A stretch of DNA of 64,000 bases from Tetzosporium hominis (GCF_002265435.1 NZ_NOKQ01000187.1:145748-209747), one strand, 5' to 3'; positions 26,009 through 35,731 are shown, numbered from the stretch's first letter. Notes: generated by a model not told the origin, from the sequence alone. Numbers and translations are program-made.

Positions 26009-27130
26009 ATGCCAGAAATGATCCATCGTTCAAACACACGACCAGTTCGTGTTGGAGATATCACCATTGGTGGAAGTAACGAATTATTTATTCAGAGTAT
26101 GACAACAACAAAAACTCACGATGTGGAAGCAACTGTAGCCGAAATTCTTCGTTTAGAAGAAGCAGGATGCCAAGTTGTCCGTGTAGCTTGCCCAGATGAG
26201 CGTGCTGCATACGCAATCGGAGCAATTAAAGAACGCATCAACATTCCACTTGTTGTTGATATTCATTTTGATTATAAACTAGCGTTAATCGCCATCGAGC
26301 AAGGAGCCGACAAGATCCGTATCAATCCAGGAAATATCGGTCGTCGTGAAAAAGTAGAAGCTGTAGTAAATGCAGCAAAAGCGAAAGGCATTCCAATTCG
26401 TATTGGAGTTAATGCCGGTTCTCTTGAACGCAAAATCCTTGAGAAATACGGCTACCCTACTGCTGAAGGTATGGTAGAAAGTGCTTTGCACCACATTAAA
26501 ATTCTAGAAGACCTAGATTTCCACGATATTATCGTATCTATGAAGGCTTCTGACGTAAGTCTTGCGATTGAAGCGTATCGCTTGGCATCACAAGCATTTG
26601 ATTATCCATTGCACTTAGGTATTACAGAATCAGGAACATTGTTTGCTGGTTCTATCAAGAGTGCTGCCGGTCTTGGTACCCTTCTAAGTATGGGAATTGG
26701 AAACACATTACGTGTATCTCTTTCTGCTGACCCAGTCGAAGAAGTAAAAGTAGCACGAGAACTATTGAAAGTATTCGGTCTTTCTTCAAATGCGGCGACT
26801 TTGATCTCGTGTCCGACATGTGGTCGTATTGAAATCGACTTGATTTCTATTGCGAACGAAGTGGAAGAATACATTTCTACTATCAAAGCACCAATCAAAG
26901 TAGCTGTACTAGGTTGTGCGGTGAATGGACCAGGTGAAGCGCGTGAAGCGGATATTGGTATCGCTGGAGCACGTGGAGAAGGCCTTCTTTTCCGTAAAGG
27001 AAAAACTGTTCGTAAAGTACCAGAGGAAACTATGGTAGACGAGCTGAAGATTGAGATTGATAAGATTGCAGCTGAGTATTTTGCTCAACAAGAGCTTGAA
27101 AAGCAAAACGCCGATCGTCAGGAAGTGTAA
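26009..27130 (+). CDS. ispG: 4-hydroxy-3-methylbut-2-enyl diphosphate synthase (IspG/GcpE)
   Basis: 373 aa, full length for bacterial IspG. The N-terminal TIM barrel is followed by the iron-sulfur part with cluster ligands Cys268 and Cys271 (SCPTCGR), Cys303 ([10 protein letters not shown]) and Glu310. It reduces methylerythritol cyclodiphosphate to HMBPP in the MEP isoprenoid pathway. SD AAAAGGAGCG precedes the ATG. With ispH at 32489 the last two steps of the pathway lie in the same neighbourhood. yqfW follows after 2 bases. Confidence 0.97.
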   Translation: MPEMIHRSNTRPVRVGDITIGGSNELFIQSMTTTKTHDVEATVAEILRLEEAGCQVVRVACPDERAAYAIGAIKERINIPLVVDIHFDYKLALIAIEQGADKIRINPGNIGRREKVEAVVNAAKAKGIPIRIGVNAGSLERKILEKYGYPTAEGMVESALHHIKILEDLDFHDIIVSMKASDVSLAIEAYRLASQAFDYPLHLGITESGTLFAGSIKSAAGLGTLLSMGIGNTLRVSLSADPVEEVKVARELLKVFGLSSNAATLISCPTCGRIEIDLISIANEVEEYISTIKAPIKVAVLGCAVNGPGEAREADIGIAGARGEGLLFRKGKTVRKVPEETMVDELKIEIDKIAAEYFAQQELEKQNADRQEV

Positions 27131-27132
27131 TC

Positions 27133-27699
27133 ATGGCTCGATTCGGAATTGATATTGATGGTACAGTGACGTGTCCTACTTCCCTGCTTCCTCATATTAA
27201 CGAAGCGTTTCAAACGAATCTTGTGCTCGATGACATTAAAGAATACGATTTGACAGCTGCGTTTCCAGTGGACCGCCAAAAGTTCTATACATGGTTTAAG
27301 GAAGCGGAACCTGCAATTTATGCATCTTCCCCCATTCAACAACATGCGAAACGAGTGCTTGATGAGTGGAAGAAGCATTACGAACTGTATTTCATCTCTG
27401 CGCGGGGAGACAATGTCTCTGATATCACGATGAACTGGTTTAAAGAGCAAGAGTTGCATTATGATCACATCGAGCTCATCGGTTCACATAATAAAGTGGC
27501 AACAGCTAAAATCCATCAAGTAGATGCGTTTTTTGAAGACAAGCATGATAATGCAGTCGAAATTGCAGAAGAGTTGGATATTCCGGTACTACTTTTCGAT
27601 ACACCTTATAACCGACTAGCTGTTCCGAAGCAGGTCATTCGTGTGTATGATTGGCAAGAAGCGGACGCTATCATCCGCCATCACTTCCCTATCAAATAA
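27133..27699 (+). CDS. yqfW: HAD-family 5' nucleotidase-like protein YqfW
   Basis: 188 aa. HAD motif I is GIDIDGTVT (residues 5-13), motif II lies near FISARGDN, and motif III/IV is VDAFFEDKHDNAVEIAEEL. This pattern fits the NT5C/5'(3')-deoxyribonucleotidase branch. It probably removes phosphate from a nucleotide; the substrate is not established. It is cotranscribed with ispG, as in B. subtilis. Ends before a strong bidirectional terminator shared with zur. Confidence 0.85.
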   Translation: MARFGIDIDGTVTCPTSLLPHINEAFQTNLVLDDIKEYDLTAAFPVDRQKFYTWFKEAEPAIYASSPIQQHAKRVLDEWKKHYELYFISARGDNVSDITMNWFKEQELHYDHIELIGSHNKVATAKIHQVDAFFEDKHDNAVEIAEELDIPVLLFDTPYNRLAVPKQVIRVYDWQEADAIIRHHFPIK

Positions 27700-27723
27700 A
27701 TAGTACGTTGAAGTTAAAGACAG

Positions 27724-27763
27724 AAAAGGGAGTTTCTCAAGTGACGAGAAACTCCCTTTTGTA
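27724..27763. terminator. Bidirectional terminator between yqfW and zur
   Basis: AAAAGGGAGTTTCTC and GAGAAACTCCCTTTT pair around AAGTGAC (27725-27760), with U runs in both directions. Confidence 0.93.
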
Positions 27764-27767
27764 TGTT

Positions 27768-28178
27768 CTACTGGCAATCCGGACATTTTCCATAGACTTC
27801 AAGTTTATGATTTTCAATCTGATACCCTGGAATCTCATTACGAATAGAATCTATTGGACAGATTGCAATTTGTTTTGTGTCTCCACAATCCATACAAATA
27901 AAGTGGTGGTGGTGATGATCGACATCACAGTGCATCCGGAAATGCTTCTCCCCAGACAACTCCGTCTCTTCAAGAATTCCAAGTTCAACGAACGTATGCA
28001 GGTTTCGGTAGATGGTATCAAAACTCATTGAAGGATATTCTTCGCGAAGAGTTGTTGCCAAATGCTTCGCTGTCATGTATTTATCCGTATCCGTCAATAG
28101 CTCCACCAAACGTTCTCGTTTATCCGTCCTCTTAAATCCATTCTCTTTTAAAATTTCCCACGCTTTTGTTTCATTCAT
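27768..28178 (-). CDS. zur: Zinc uptake regulator Zur (Fur family)
   Basis: 136 aa from an ATG behind GGGGAGACAAGT. The N-terminal winged helix (SFDTIYRNLHTFVELGIL, about 52-69) is followed by the metal-rich half: DVDHHHHHFICMDCGD and KCPDCQ, giving two CxxC pairs for structural zinc and the histidines for sensing. Zinc-loaded Zur represses zinc uptake genes. It overlaps znuB by 4 bases (ATGA), so the operon znuC-znuB-zur includes its own repressor. Synteny and the Zur-type box upstream favour Zur over Fur or PerR. Confidence 0.93.
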   Translation of the reverse strand: MNETKAWEILKENGFKRTDKRERLVELLTDTDKYMTAKHLATTLREEYPSMSFDTIYRNLHTFVELGILEETELSGEKHFRMHCDVDHHHHHFICMDCGDTKQIAICPIDSIRNEIPGYQIENHKLEVYGKCPDCQ

Positions 28179-29014
28179 ACTTGTCTCCCCTTTCGTCCCA
28201 TGACTGCAATTACAATCAAAAGTATTAAAATCGAAGTCAATACAATCGTAGCTCCTGGTGCTAGGTCCAAGTAAAATGCGCACACAAGCCCGATAAGCAC
28301 AGAAGTTTGACCAAATAGCAGCGACCATAAGATAGCTCCTTTAAAGCTCTTAGCTAGTCTCATGGCTGCAGCAACAGGAAGCGTCATTAATGAAGAAACC
28401 AATAAGATGCCCACGATGCGCATAGAAGCCGCTATCACAAGAGCTGTCACGACCATGAATAAAAAGTGAATCCACTTAGCGGGAAGTCCTGTGGCATGCG
28501 CATATTCCTCATCAAACGATAAGACGAACAGTTCTTTAAAAAATCCAATTAAAAATACAAGTACCACTAGGGTAACACCAATTACAATCAACATATCTTG
28601 ATAGCTAACGGCAGAAACCGAACCAAACAAGTACGAGAAGAGATCGGTACGGAACCCGTCTGCAAGTGATATAAACAATGCTGCAAGTCCTAGACCACCA
28701 GACATGATAATCGGTATTGCGAGTTCTTGATAATGTTTATAAAGCGTTCGAAGCTTCTCAATAAGTGTTGATCCCGCTTCTGCAGAAGCCATACCCAAAT
28801 ACAAAGGGTTTAATAATGCAAGTGCTGGAACGGACTGACTTAAGAAAAGACTTCCCGCGATACCCGCAAGCGTCACATGACTTAAAGCGTCCGCAATGAG
28901 TGATAAACGCCTAACGACTATAAAAACTCCTAGAAGCGGAGCAATCAGACCAATCAAAATACCTGAAATAAACGCTTGACGAAGAAAATCATAAGCCAAG
29001 ATTGCATCAATCAT
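28175..29014 (-). CDS. znuB: Zinc ABC transporter permease (ZnuB type)
   Basis: 279 aa with eight to nine hydrophobic segments. It starts LAYDFLRQAFISGILIGLIAPLLGVFIVVRRLSLIADALSH (broken up here for reading), the conserved opening of metal ABC-3 permeases, and GILLVSSLMTLPVAAAMRLA is the ATPase-contacting region. It forms the zinc channel in the membrane with ZnuC. The substrate is inferred from the neighbouring zur gene and the Zur-type operator. It overlaps znuC by 8 bases. The solute-binding protein is not in this operon. Confidence 0.92.
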   Translation of the reverse strand: MIDAILAYDFLRQAFISGILIGLIAPLLGVFIVVRRLSLIADALSHVTLAGIAGSLFLSQSVPALALLNPLYLGMASAEAGSTLIEKLRTLYKHYQELAIPIIMSGGLGLAALFISLADGFRTDLFSYLFGSVSAVSYQDMLIVIGVTLVVLVFLIGFFKELFVLSFDEEYAHATGLPAKWIHFLFMVVTALVIAASMRIVGILLVSSLMTLPVAAAMRLAKSFKGAILWSLLFGQTSVLIGLVCAFYLDLAPGATIVLTSILILLIVIAVMGRKGRQV

Positions 29015-29777
29015 GTGAATGATGACCTCCTTCGTGCTTCACTCGGCGAACTGGATGGCCATACCAAGCTTCTAGTTGCGCATCCGACAGCAATTCCATT
29101 TCTTTTTGAAATCCATGGAAATGAATGGTGCGATTCAAACAAGCTACATGTGAAATACTTTTTGAAACAGCATCGACATCATGCGTGATTAAAATAATCG
29201 TTATACTATGATGTTTGTTTAAATGGGTCAGCATGCGGTAGAACGATTGCATATTTTGCTGATCAATACCTACTGTAGGCTCATCGAGTAACAAAATTTT
29301 AGGTTTGCTGATCAGCGCACGTGCAATGAATACACGTTGCTGTTGACCACCAGACAATGCGCTGATAGGTCGGTCACTATATGCTTGCATTCCAACTGAA
29401 ATCAAAGCCTCTTTCACTTGTTCAGCCGCATCTTTTGGATACTTAGCAAATAGACCTGTCTTTTTAGCGAGTCCGCTCCGAACGACTTCGAAGACCGTGG
29501 CAGGAAATCCGCTATTGAAACTATTCGATTTTTGAGAGACATAACCGATGCAAGCGCGGTCTTTAAATTCCTCTACAGGTTTACCGAAAAGTTTCACTTC
29601 ACCTTTCATTGGTTTAAGAAGTCCTAATATAATTTTCATTAATGTTGATTTACCAGAACCATTTGGTCCGATGATGGCCAAAAAATCGCCTTCATTGACT
29701 GTCAAAGAGACATCTTGTAAGGCTTCCGTTTTGTCATAATAAAAGCTGACTTGGTTCATTTCTATATACTTCTCCAT
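29007..29777 (-). CDS. znuC: Zinc ABC transporter ATP-binding protein (ZnuC type)
   Basis: 256 aa from the ATG at 29777; a GTG three codons earlier is possible. Walker A GPNGSGKST (about 36-44), signature [16 protein letters not shown], Walker B ILLLDEPTVGID. The C-terminus is histidine-rich (KHEGGHHSHD), common in zinc importers. It powers ZnuB. First gene of the znuC-znuB-zur operon, with a Zur box between promoter and start. Confidence 0.93.
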   Translation of the reverse strand: MEKYIEMNQVSFYYDKTEALQDVSLTVNEGDFLAIIGPNGSGKSTLMKIILGLLKPMKGEVKLFGKPVEEFKDRACIGYVSQKSNSFNSGFPATVFEVVRSGLAKKTGLFAKYPKDAAEQVKEALISVGMQAYSDRPISALSGGQQQRVFIARALISKPKILLLDEPTVGIDQQNMQSFYRMLTHLNKHHSITIILITHDVDAVSKSISHVACLNRTIHFHGFQKEMELLSDAQLEAWYGHPVRRVKHEGGHHSHD

Positions 29778-29794
29778 GGTTGCCACTTCTTCCT

Positions 29795-29855
29795 AATTAA
29801 TAATCATTCCGATTTACACTTGATTCAGTATACTGGAACGATTTCGTGATGTAAA
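29795..29855 (-). promoter_or_regulatory. znuC promoter and Zur box
   Basis: On the minus strand TTTACA (29850-29855), 17-bp spacer and TATACT (29827-29832) form a strong promoter. Downstream of it, 29795-29815 reads AAATCGGAATGATTA then TTAATT; it differs from the B. subtilis Zur box (AAATCGTAATNATTACGATTT) at four positions. The site overlaps the early transcribed region, fitting repression by zinc-bound Zur. Confidence 0.82.
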
Positions 29856-29865
29856 TCTTTTTGAC

Positions 29866-29892
29866 CAAAAAAGACCACCACAAGGGCAGTCT
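29866..29892 (-). terminator. nfo terminator
   Basis: On the minus strand AAGACTGCC CTTGTG GTGGTCTT folds into a hairpin followed by six U. Confidence 0.85.
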
Positions 29893-30777
29893 TTAGAGTA
29901 ATACGTCTAAAGCAGAAGATGAAAAGTCATTCCGTTTTAGCATATCGATTTCTATTTTATAAGGAGCTTGTTTCGTTTTTGCATCGGCACCAACGAAAGG
30001 CGTTTCTAAAATCTTTGGCAATGCCTCTAGCTGGGGATGGTGCACAATATAAGACAAGGCCTCAAAGCCGATTTCCCCATGCCCGATATTAGCATGGCGG
30101 TCTTTGCGAGCACCTTGAATGTTCTTCGAATCATTAATGTGAACAACTTTCAATCGATTAAGACCGATAATCTGATCAAATTCATTCAACACACCGTCAA
30201 AGTCTTCTTTGATATTGTAGCCTGCGTCATGTACGTGACACGTGTCCATACAGATAGAAAGTCGTTCGTTATGAGTGACGCCGTCAATGATCATAGCAAG
30301 CTCTTCAAAACTTCGTCCGACTTCTGATCCTTTACCTGCCATTGTCTCTAAGGCAACCTGAACATCGCTCTTGTTTTCTAGCACAAGATTCAGACCCTCT
30401 ACAATACGAGCAATACCAGCTTCGCTTCCAGCCCCAACGTGAGCACCTGGGTGTAAAACAATCTGTTTAGAACCCAGTGCATTGGTACGTTCAATTTCTT
30501 TTTGTAGAAAATCGACACCTAAAGCAAATGTCTCTGGCTTTGTAGTATTTCCAAGATTAATAATATACGGGGCATGGACCACGATGTTGCTCATGCCATG
30601 CTCTTGCATGTGAGCCATTCCCGCTTCTATATTCAATTCTTCAATTGGTTTTCGGCGCGTATTCTGCGGTGCACCCGTATAAATCATAAATGTAGTCGAT
30701 CCGTAACTCGCCGCTTCTTCACTAGCACCAAGTAACATCTTTTTTCCATTCATTGAAACGTGAGATCCGATTAACAA
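29893..30777 (-). CDS. nfo: Endonuclease IV
   Basis: 294 aa, full length for the AP endonuclease 2 family. Zinc-binding signatures are visible: VLHPGAHVG (about 106-114), [13 protein letters not shown] (142-154), [13 protein letters not shown] (176-188) and [12 protein letters not shown] (208-219). It cuts abasic sites in DNA and contributes to spore or stationary-phase repair in Bacillus. It follows cshB by 12 bases with GGGGGAAC as ribosome site, so the two are probably one transcript, as in B. subtilis yqfR-yqfS. Confidence 0.95.
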   Translation of the reverse strand: MLIGSHVSMNGKKMLLGASEEAASYGSTTFMIYTGAPQNTRRKPIEELNIEAGMAHMQEHGMSNIVVHAPYIINLGNTTKPETFALGVDFLQKEIERTNALGSKQIVLHPGAHVGAGSEAGIARIVEGLNLVLENKSDVQVALETMAGKGSEVGRSFEELAMIIDGVTHNERLSICMDTCHVHDAGYNIKEDFDGVLNEFDQIIGLNRLKVVHINDSKNIQGARKDRHANIGHGEIGFEALSYIVHHPQLEALPKILETPFVGADAKTKQAPYKIEIDMLKRNDFSSSALDVLL

Positions 30778-30789
30778 AGGAGTTCCCCC

Positions 30790-32088
30790 TTACCGTTTGC
30801 GATTGCGAATTTTACGCTCTCTCTTTTTCACTTTATCCATTTCCCACTTCATATTACGTTTGTAACCTGGTTTTACTTTTTTCGGCTTACGCACTAGCGC
30901 TTTTGCTTTTGCGTCAATTTCATTCTCTTGTTTCGGACGGTTTTTTCGAGCGTGACGGTCTTTAAGTTCTGTCCACTCACCATTTTTGATATCGACATGT
31001 TGGAATGTGATGCTCATTTTCTCAATGCGATTAAGTGCATCTTCATCTTCCGGTTGGTATAAAAGGATGGCTTGTCCTTCTAAACCTGCGCGAGCTGTAC
31101 GGCCTACACGGTGAACAAAGAATTCAAGATCATCAGGGATCTCTAAATTGATGACGTGACTGACACCTGGAATATCGATTCCACGAGCAGCAAGGTCCGT
31201 TGCCACAATGTATTGGTACTCTAGATCATGAATGCTCTGCATCATCTTTTTACGGTCACGTGGTGTTAAGTTTCCGTGAATCAAGCCGACTTTGTAGCCA
31301 CTTTCATTTAAATGGTGCGCTACTTTATCTGCATATTTCTTTGTGTTCACAAAAATGATAGCAAGATAAGGATTGATTACTTCAAGTACTTCAACTAATC
31401 GATTCTTTTTTGATTTTCCTCGAACTGGAACAGCCAAGAATTCAATTCCTTCTGCTACCGGTTTTTTGTCCCCGATTTTGATATGTTCTGGAGAGGACAT
31501 ATACTTCTTCAAGAAAGGCTGCAGCTTTTCTGGAATCGTAGCAGAGAAGACATACATCTTTAAGTCTTCCGGCATCTTTCCTGCAAACTGATCAATATCC
31601 GTAATAAAACCTAAATCGAAAGCTAGATCCGCTTCATCAATAACTAGAGTAGAAGCCGTATGAACATGCAGAGCGCCTTCGAGCATTAGGTCCTTGATAC
31701 GTCCAGGTGTTCCTACAACAATATGCGGTTGAGTTCCTAGCTTTGAGATTGCACGCGCTTTATCCGTACCACCGATAAACAGCTTGGACTGGATCGGCGA
31801 GTTTTCAATCAATTGCTGCAATGTCTTATGGATTTGAGTAGCAAGCTCTCTTGTTGGAGATGTGATGATAGCTTGTACTTCTTGTTTGTCCGCTTGGATT
31901 TGTTCTACAATCGGCAATAAGAAACTATGCGTCTTCCCTGTACCTGTATGGGATTGACCGATAGCGCTCTTACCTTTCATAATAAGCGGAATCATTTTTT
32001 GTTGGATGGGTGTTGGTTTATCAAACTTTAACTGTTCAATCGCTTCCATCAAAAACGGTTGAAAGTTGTAATCACTAAATTTGGACAT
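30790..32088 (-). CDS. cshB: DEAD-box RNA helicase CshB
   Basis: 432 aa from the ATG at 32088 behind GGAGGG. Helicase motifs appear in order: Q motif PTPIQQ, motif I HTGTGKTHS, Ia TSPTRELA, II VIDEADLAFD, III SATIP, V ATDLAARGIDIPG and VI HRVGRTARAG. The C-terminus is strongly basic (KVKKRERKIRNRKR), as expected for an RNA chaperone. In B. subtilis CshB helps at low temperature and in RNA turnover. A typical upstream SD and position beside nfo support the paralogue choice. Confidence 0.93.
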   Translation of the reverse strand: MSKFSDYNFQPFLMEAIEQLKFDKPTPIQQKMIPLIMKGKSAIGQSHTGTGKTHSFLLPIVEQIQADKQEVQAIITSPTRELATQIHKTLQQLIENSPIQSKLFIGGTDKARAISKLGTQPHIVVGTPGRIKDLMLEGALHVHTASTLVIDEADLAFDLGFITDIDQFAGKMPEDLKMYVFSATIPEKLQPFLKKYMSSPEHIKIGDKKPVAEGIEFLAVPVRGKSKKNRLVEVLEVINPYLAIIFVNTKKYADKVAHHLNESGYKVGLIHGNLTPRDRKKMMQSIHDLEYQYIVATDLAARGIDIPGVSHVINLEIPDDLEFFVHRVGRTARAGLEGQAILLYQPEDEDALNRIEKMSITFQHVDIKNGEWTELKDRHARKNRPKQENEIDAKAKALVRKPKKVKPGYKRNMKWEMDKVKKRERKIRNRKR

Positions 32089-32185
32089 GACTGTCCCTCC
32101 TATCACATAAATACCTTGTTCTATTGTACCATGTCTTTAACGTCTTTCCCTATCATTCATATACTAATATACGAGGAGTGAATAT

Positions 32186-32419
32186 GTGAAATATAAAGAA
32201 TTTTATCCATTTGAATTAACTCCCGCTACTAAAAAAACAGATAACCTGCTTCAATGGCTACAAGTGGCACATGAGTTGGCCCCTCTCATCAAGCAGGTTA
32301 GTCCGCTACTTCAACAGTTCTCAATGTTGGCAAGTCTGCTTCACGGGATTTCCGGTCCAGTGGAGCAACAACGAAAAAATACACACTCTCGTGATTCTAC
32401 AGTATTTATCCCAAAATAG
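32186..32419 (+). CDS. Small protein of unknown function before ispH
   Basis: 77 aa from a GTG with GAGGAGTG five bases upstream. No motif recognised. Composition is helical and amphipathic in the middle (LLQWLQVAHELAPLIKQVSPLLQQFSMLASLL) and basic at the end; no signal peptide is evident. In B. subtilis yqfQ, a protein of unclear role, lies at this place between cshB and ispH; this could be a short version but the sequence does not prove it. The good ribosome site is the main support. Confidence 0.5.
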   Translation: MKYKEFYPFELTPATKKTDNLLQWLQVAHELAPLIKQVSPLLQQFSMLASLLHGISGPVEQQRKNTHSRDSTVFIPK

Positions 32420-32488
32420 CTATACTTTGCTCCGTGCGCTTTCGTTCGTTATAATAAACGTAGTATGTGTTGTGAAAGGAGTTTCTCC

Positions 32489-33463
32489 ATGAAAGTAAAA
32501 AAAATCTCACCTCGCGGGTATTGCTATGGTGTCGTTGACGCTATGGTCATTGCGCGTAATGCTGCAATGGATGCAAGTCTACCTCGCCCGATTTATATAT
32601 TAGGGATGATTGTCCATAATAAACATGTAACAGATGCATTTGAGGCTGATGGAATCATTACATTAGATGGTCCGAACCGACTTGAAATTTTAGAAAAAGT
32701 AGAATCTGGTACTGTCATCTTTACAGCTCACGGTGTATCCCCGCAGGTTCGCGAACTTGCAAAGCAGAAAGGGTTGGTATCGATTGATGCCACTTGCCCT
32801 GATGTTACCGTTACACATGATTTGATTGCAGAAAAGACAGCACAAGGTTATGACATTCTTTATATCGGAAAGAAAGGTCACCCAGAGCCAGAAGGCGCCA
32901 TCGGAGTGGCTCCGGACCACGTTCATTTGATTGAAAAGCTCGAGGATGTGGATATGCTAGAATTAGCAAACGAGAAGCTTCTCGTGACCAATCAAACCAC
33001 TATGTCACAGTGGGATGTTGTCAAACTGATGGACGCACTTAAAGCCAAATTCCCGACGATTGAAGTGCACAAAGAAATCTGTTTAGCTACCCAGGTTCGT
33101 CAAGAGGCTGTGGCTGAGCAAGCTGGTGACACGGAGCTATTAATCGTTGTAGGAGATCCAATGAGTAACAACTCTAACCGATTGACTCAAGTCTCAGAAG
33201 AGATTGCGTCAACTCCTTCATACCGAATTGGGGATATCTCGGAGTTGAAATTGGAATGGTTACAAAATGTGGATAGCGTATCTGTAACTGCTGGTGCCTC
33301 AACACCAACTCCAATTGTCAAAGAAGTGATTCAGTTCTTAGAGAAATACGATCCGCAAAATCCCGAAACACATGACACGACAAAACGCGTCACGAATGAC
33401 AAGATTTTGCCTAAGATCAAAGTTCCAAAGCCTGTAGTTCGTATCGAGCCTTACGCTCAATGA
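32489..33463 (+). CDS. ispH: 4-hydroxy-3-methylbut-2-enyl diphosphate reductase (IspH/LytB)
   Basis: 324 aa from the ATG at 32489 with GAAAGGAG upstream. The [4Fe-4S] ligands are Cys12 (RGYCYGV), Cys103 (DATCPDVT) and Cys198 ([13 protein letters not shown]). HGVSPQV, the TNQTTMS motif (168-174) and [10 protein letters not shown] complete the substrate site. It reduces HMBPP to IPP and DMAPP, the final MEP pathway step. The C-terminal tail is somewhat longer than the E. coli enzyme, as in Bacillales. Confidence 0.96.
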   Translation: MKVKKISPRGYCYGVVDAMVIARNAAMDASLPRPIYILGMIVHNKHVTDAFEADGIITLDGPNRLEILEKVESGTVIFTAHGVSPQVRELAKQKGLVSIDATCPDVTVTHDLIAEKTAQGYDILYIGKKGHPEPEGAIGVAPDHVHLIEKLEDVDMLELANEKLLVTNQTTMSQWDVVKLMDALKAKFPTIEVHKEICLATQVRQEAVAEQAGDTELLIVVGDPMSNNSNRLTQVSEEIASTPSYRIGDISELKLEWLQNVDSVSVTAGASTPTPIVKEVIQFLEKYDPQNPETHDTTKRVTNDKILPKIKVPKPVVRIEPYAQ

Positions 33464-33498
33464 AAAAAAGTCTGCCTCAACACGAGGCAGACTTTTTT
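33464..33498. terminator. Bidirectional terminator between ispH and the DUF34 gene
   Basis: AAAAAAAGTCTGCCTC and GAGGCAGACTTTTTT pair around AACAC; U runs lie on both sides. Confidence 0.93.
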
Positions 33499-34603
33499 AT
33501 ATCAATTTAAAGGGTTCTGTTGATAGTTTCGAAGCGATGAACTGCGGCGCATTTTTCTCCCCTTGCATCAGGTTCGTCATATACTGGACTGTTCCCTCTT
33601 TCATCACAGATTCAACGTGGTGACCAGGGTCCACAATCATTAGCCCCATTGTTTCCGCATCTTGCGCTGTATGGAAATACATATCCCCAGTAACTAGCAC
33701 ATCTGCCCCTGCTCGCTTGGCATCGCGAATGTATTTGTTCCCGTCTCCGCCGATAACCGCTACTTTTTTAACTGGAGCATCAAGATCTCCCGTTACTCGC
33801 ACAAACGGTACATTTAGTTGAGACTTCACATGCTGAGAAAACTCTTTTAGAGTCATCGGTTCTACCTTCCCGATTCGTCCTAGACCATGTTCATTCGCCT
33901 GAAGATCCATAGCATACAAATCATAGGCCACTTCTTCATATGGATGAACTTTCAACATCGCTTTGACTATTCGAGAAGTAGAGGACTTTGGAAAGACCAC
34001 TTCAATCTTTTCTTCGTCGACGACCTCAAGTTTTCCCGCTTCTCCGATATAAGGATCGGCCTCTGAAGTTGGACGAAAGCGACCGGTACCTTTTAAAGAA
34101 TACGAACACTGTTCATAGTCTCCGAGCTCTCCAGCGCCTGCTGTTGCCAAAGCCTCACGCATCGTGTCCGCATGACTTTCTGGTGTAAAGACAGCTAACT
34201 TCATCATCGGTTCTGAATAGGTCTGCGTCAACACCTTCACGTCGTTCAATTGCAGCTTGTCGCTGAGCATATCATTTACGCCACCTTGAGCAATGTCCAG
34301 ATTGGTATGTGCCGCATAGACAGCAATATCCTGTTTAATGCATTTTTCAATTAATCGGCCTTGTGGAGTCGAAGTATCTATCGCGCTCAACTTTCTATAG
34401 ATAGGAGGGTGATGCGCGAGAATAAGCTCACACTGCTCATCAATCGCCTCTTGAACGACTTCTTTAGTAACATCCAAAGTTACAAGGACACGAGATATTG
34501 ATTTGTTCAGCGCACCGATGTGGAGTCCAATGGGATCACCATCCATGGCTAGAGCTGGTTTTGCCCATTGTTCAAATAATTCAATGACACGGTGTCCATT
34601 CAT
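33497..34603 (-). CDS. yqfO: NIF3/DUF34 dinuclear metal-binding protein YqfO
   Basis: 368 aa, the long form with an inserted YqgF/PII-like middle domain (about 130-235, PMMKLAVFTPESHADTMREAL). The metal-binding motifs are LILAHHPPIY (59-68) and AHTNLDIAQGGVNDML (about 96-111) in the first half, and GDMYFHTAQD with DPGHHVES in the second. The family forms hexamers with two metals per subunit; the reaction in cells is unsettled, and the older name GTP cyclohydrolase 1 type 2 homologue is not strong evidence. Overlaps trmK by 4 bases (ATGA). Confidence 0.9.
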   Translation of the reverse strand: MNGHRVIELFEQWAKPALAMDGDPIGLHIGALNKSISRVLVTLDVTKEVVQEAIDEQCELILAHHPPIYRKLSAIDTSTPQGRLIEKCIKQDIAVYAAHTNLDIAQGGVNDMLSDKLQLNDVKVLTQTYSEPMMKLAVFTPESHADTMREALATAGAGELGDYEQCSYSLKGTGRFRPTSEADPYIGEAGKLEVVDEEKIEVVFPKSSTSRIVKAMLKVHPYEEVAYDLYAMDLQANEHGLGRIGKVEPMTLKEFSQHVKSQLNVPFVRVTGDLDAPVKKVAVIGGDGNKYIRDAKRAGADVLVTGDMYFHTAQDAETMGLMIVDPGHHVESVMKEGTVQYMTNLMQGEKNAPQFIASKLSTEPFKLI

Positions 34604-35292
34604 GAAAATGCCTCCTTTACGAGTTCTATCTTCATTTCAAGCTCCCGTCGTTTGTCTTTCACTTCTTGTCTATCATCTTCCGGAAGTTTTAGAAGAATGC
34701 GCTCCCATTCTGCCAGTTCACGCTCCCATTTCTTCACGAAAGCGTCTGAACGAGTTTGACGAAGGAAAGGGCCAAGTAGCAGGTCTGCCGAATTTAGTTC
34801 CATAGCGCCTTTTTCAAGAACAAGAATTTCGTAGAGCTTTTGATTCTCTTCTAAGATTTCTTCGGCAACTAATTTCCAGTCGTTTTTAACGGCCCATTCA
34901 CGAATGGCCATTGCGTGGACGTTTGGTTGCAAAATCAGCCGAGCTGCAAGGTTTGCTTTGACTTTTCCACGTTCAAGAATCTTGGCAATCAAGGGACCTC
35001 CCATACCTGCAATGGTAATATCGGTTATCCCGTCCTCGGCTCTCACTACATCCAGTCCATCTCCCATACGTACTTCAATAAGATCTGTCAAACCTTCTGT
35101 ACGAACCTGCCGCTCTGCTGATTGAAAAGGTCCTTTTACGACTTCACCTGCTATAGCGAATTCAATTCGTTGTTTCTTAGCTAAATAGCAAGGGAGATAA
35201 GCATGATCGCTTCCAATATCGGCAAGCCTTGCACCTGACGATACATAAGAACCAACTGTCTTTAAGCGTTGTGACAACTGTTCACTGTTCAT
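34600..35292 (-). CDS. trmK: tRNA (adenine22-N1)-methyltransferase TrmK
   Basis: 230 aa. A Rossmann methyltransferase domain with the SAM site ADIGSDHAYLPCYLAKK (about 24-40) and the catalytic-region motif ITIAGMGGPLIAKIL; a coiled-coil C-terminal part follows (ELAEWERILLKLPEDDRQEVKDKRREL). It methylates N1 of A22 in tRNA-Ser and tRNA-Tyr. Translationally coupled to the downstream DUF34 gene, as in B. subtilis yqfN-yqfO. Confidence 0.93.
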   Translation of the reverse strand: MNSEQLSQRLKTVGSYVSSGARLADIGSDHAYLPCYLAKKQRIEFAIAGEVVKGPFQSAERQVRTEGLTDLIEVRMGDGLDVVRAEDGITDITIAGMGGPLIAKILERGKVKANLAARLILQPNVHAMAIREWAVKNDWKLVAEEILEENQKLYEILVLEKGAMELNSADLLLGPFLRQTRSDAFVKKWERELAEWERILLKLPEDDRQEVKDKRRELEMKIELVKEAFS

Positions 35293-35315
35293 TTAGTCAA
35301 CCTCATTTCTAGAGA

Positions 35316-35350
35316 AAAAAGCCTCACTCCAAGGAGCGAGACTTTTTCAT
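35316..35350 (-). terminator. cccA terminator
   Basis: On the minus strand GTCTCGCTCC and GGAGTGAGGC form a hairpin followed by six U. Confidence 0.88.
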
Positions 35351-35353
35351 GTA

Positions 35354-35731
35354 CTATTCGAGAGATTTAACCCAAGCAGCCATCGCTTCGATGTTTTCTG
35401 CAGGGACCAATCCACCTGGCATTGCGCCTTTACCATTTGCAAGCACTTCAGCAATTTCTTCTTCAGAAAGCTCAGTTCCTACTAATGAAGGGAATGCACC
35501 TTGTCCTTCGTAGCTACTTCCGTGACAGCTGATACACTTTTGCTGAGCAAGTGCTTCTGGGTCAAATTCACCAGCAGATGCCTCTTCTCCGCCTTCAGCG
35601 CCACCCTCACCGTATTCTTCTGTTGCAGCGATTTCTTCTGAATTCTTAACGCCTTCAACAGAAAGGAAGAAAATAAGTCCGATCCCGAAAAGCATGATTA
35701 AAATGTACGGAATAATAGGATTCTTTGTCAT
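35354..35731 (-). CDS. cccA: Cytochrome c550
   Basis: 125 aa from the ATG at 35731. One N-terminal membrane anchor (about 8-25), an acidic glycine-rich linker (EYGEGGAEGGEEASAGE), then a class I cytochrome c domain. The haem is attached at CISCH with a downstream Met ligand in GAMPGGLV. It carries electrons on the outside of the membrane, likely to a terminal oxidase. B. subtilis cccA also lies close to sigA. Four helices typical of c550 are shortened but complete. Confidence 0.93.
   Translation of the reverse strand: MTKNPIIPYILIMLFGIGLIFFLSVEGVKNSEEIAATEEYGEGGAEGGEEASAGEFDPEALAQQKCISCHGSSYEGQGAFPSLVGTELSEEEIAEVLANGKGAMPGGLVPAENIEAMAAWVKSLE

Noticed and set aside
32271..32492. 73-aa ORF overlapping the small gene before ispH
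   Set aside because: It overlaps the better-supported frame at 32186 and the ispH start, and has no ribosome site.
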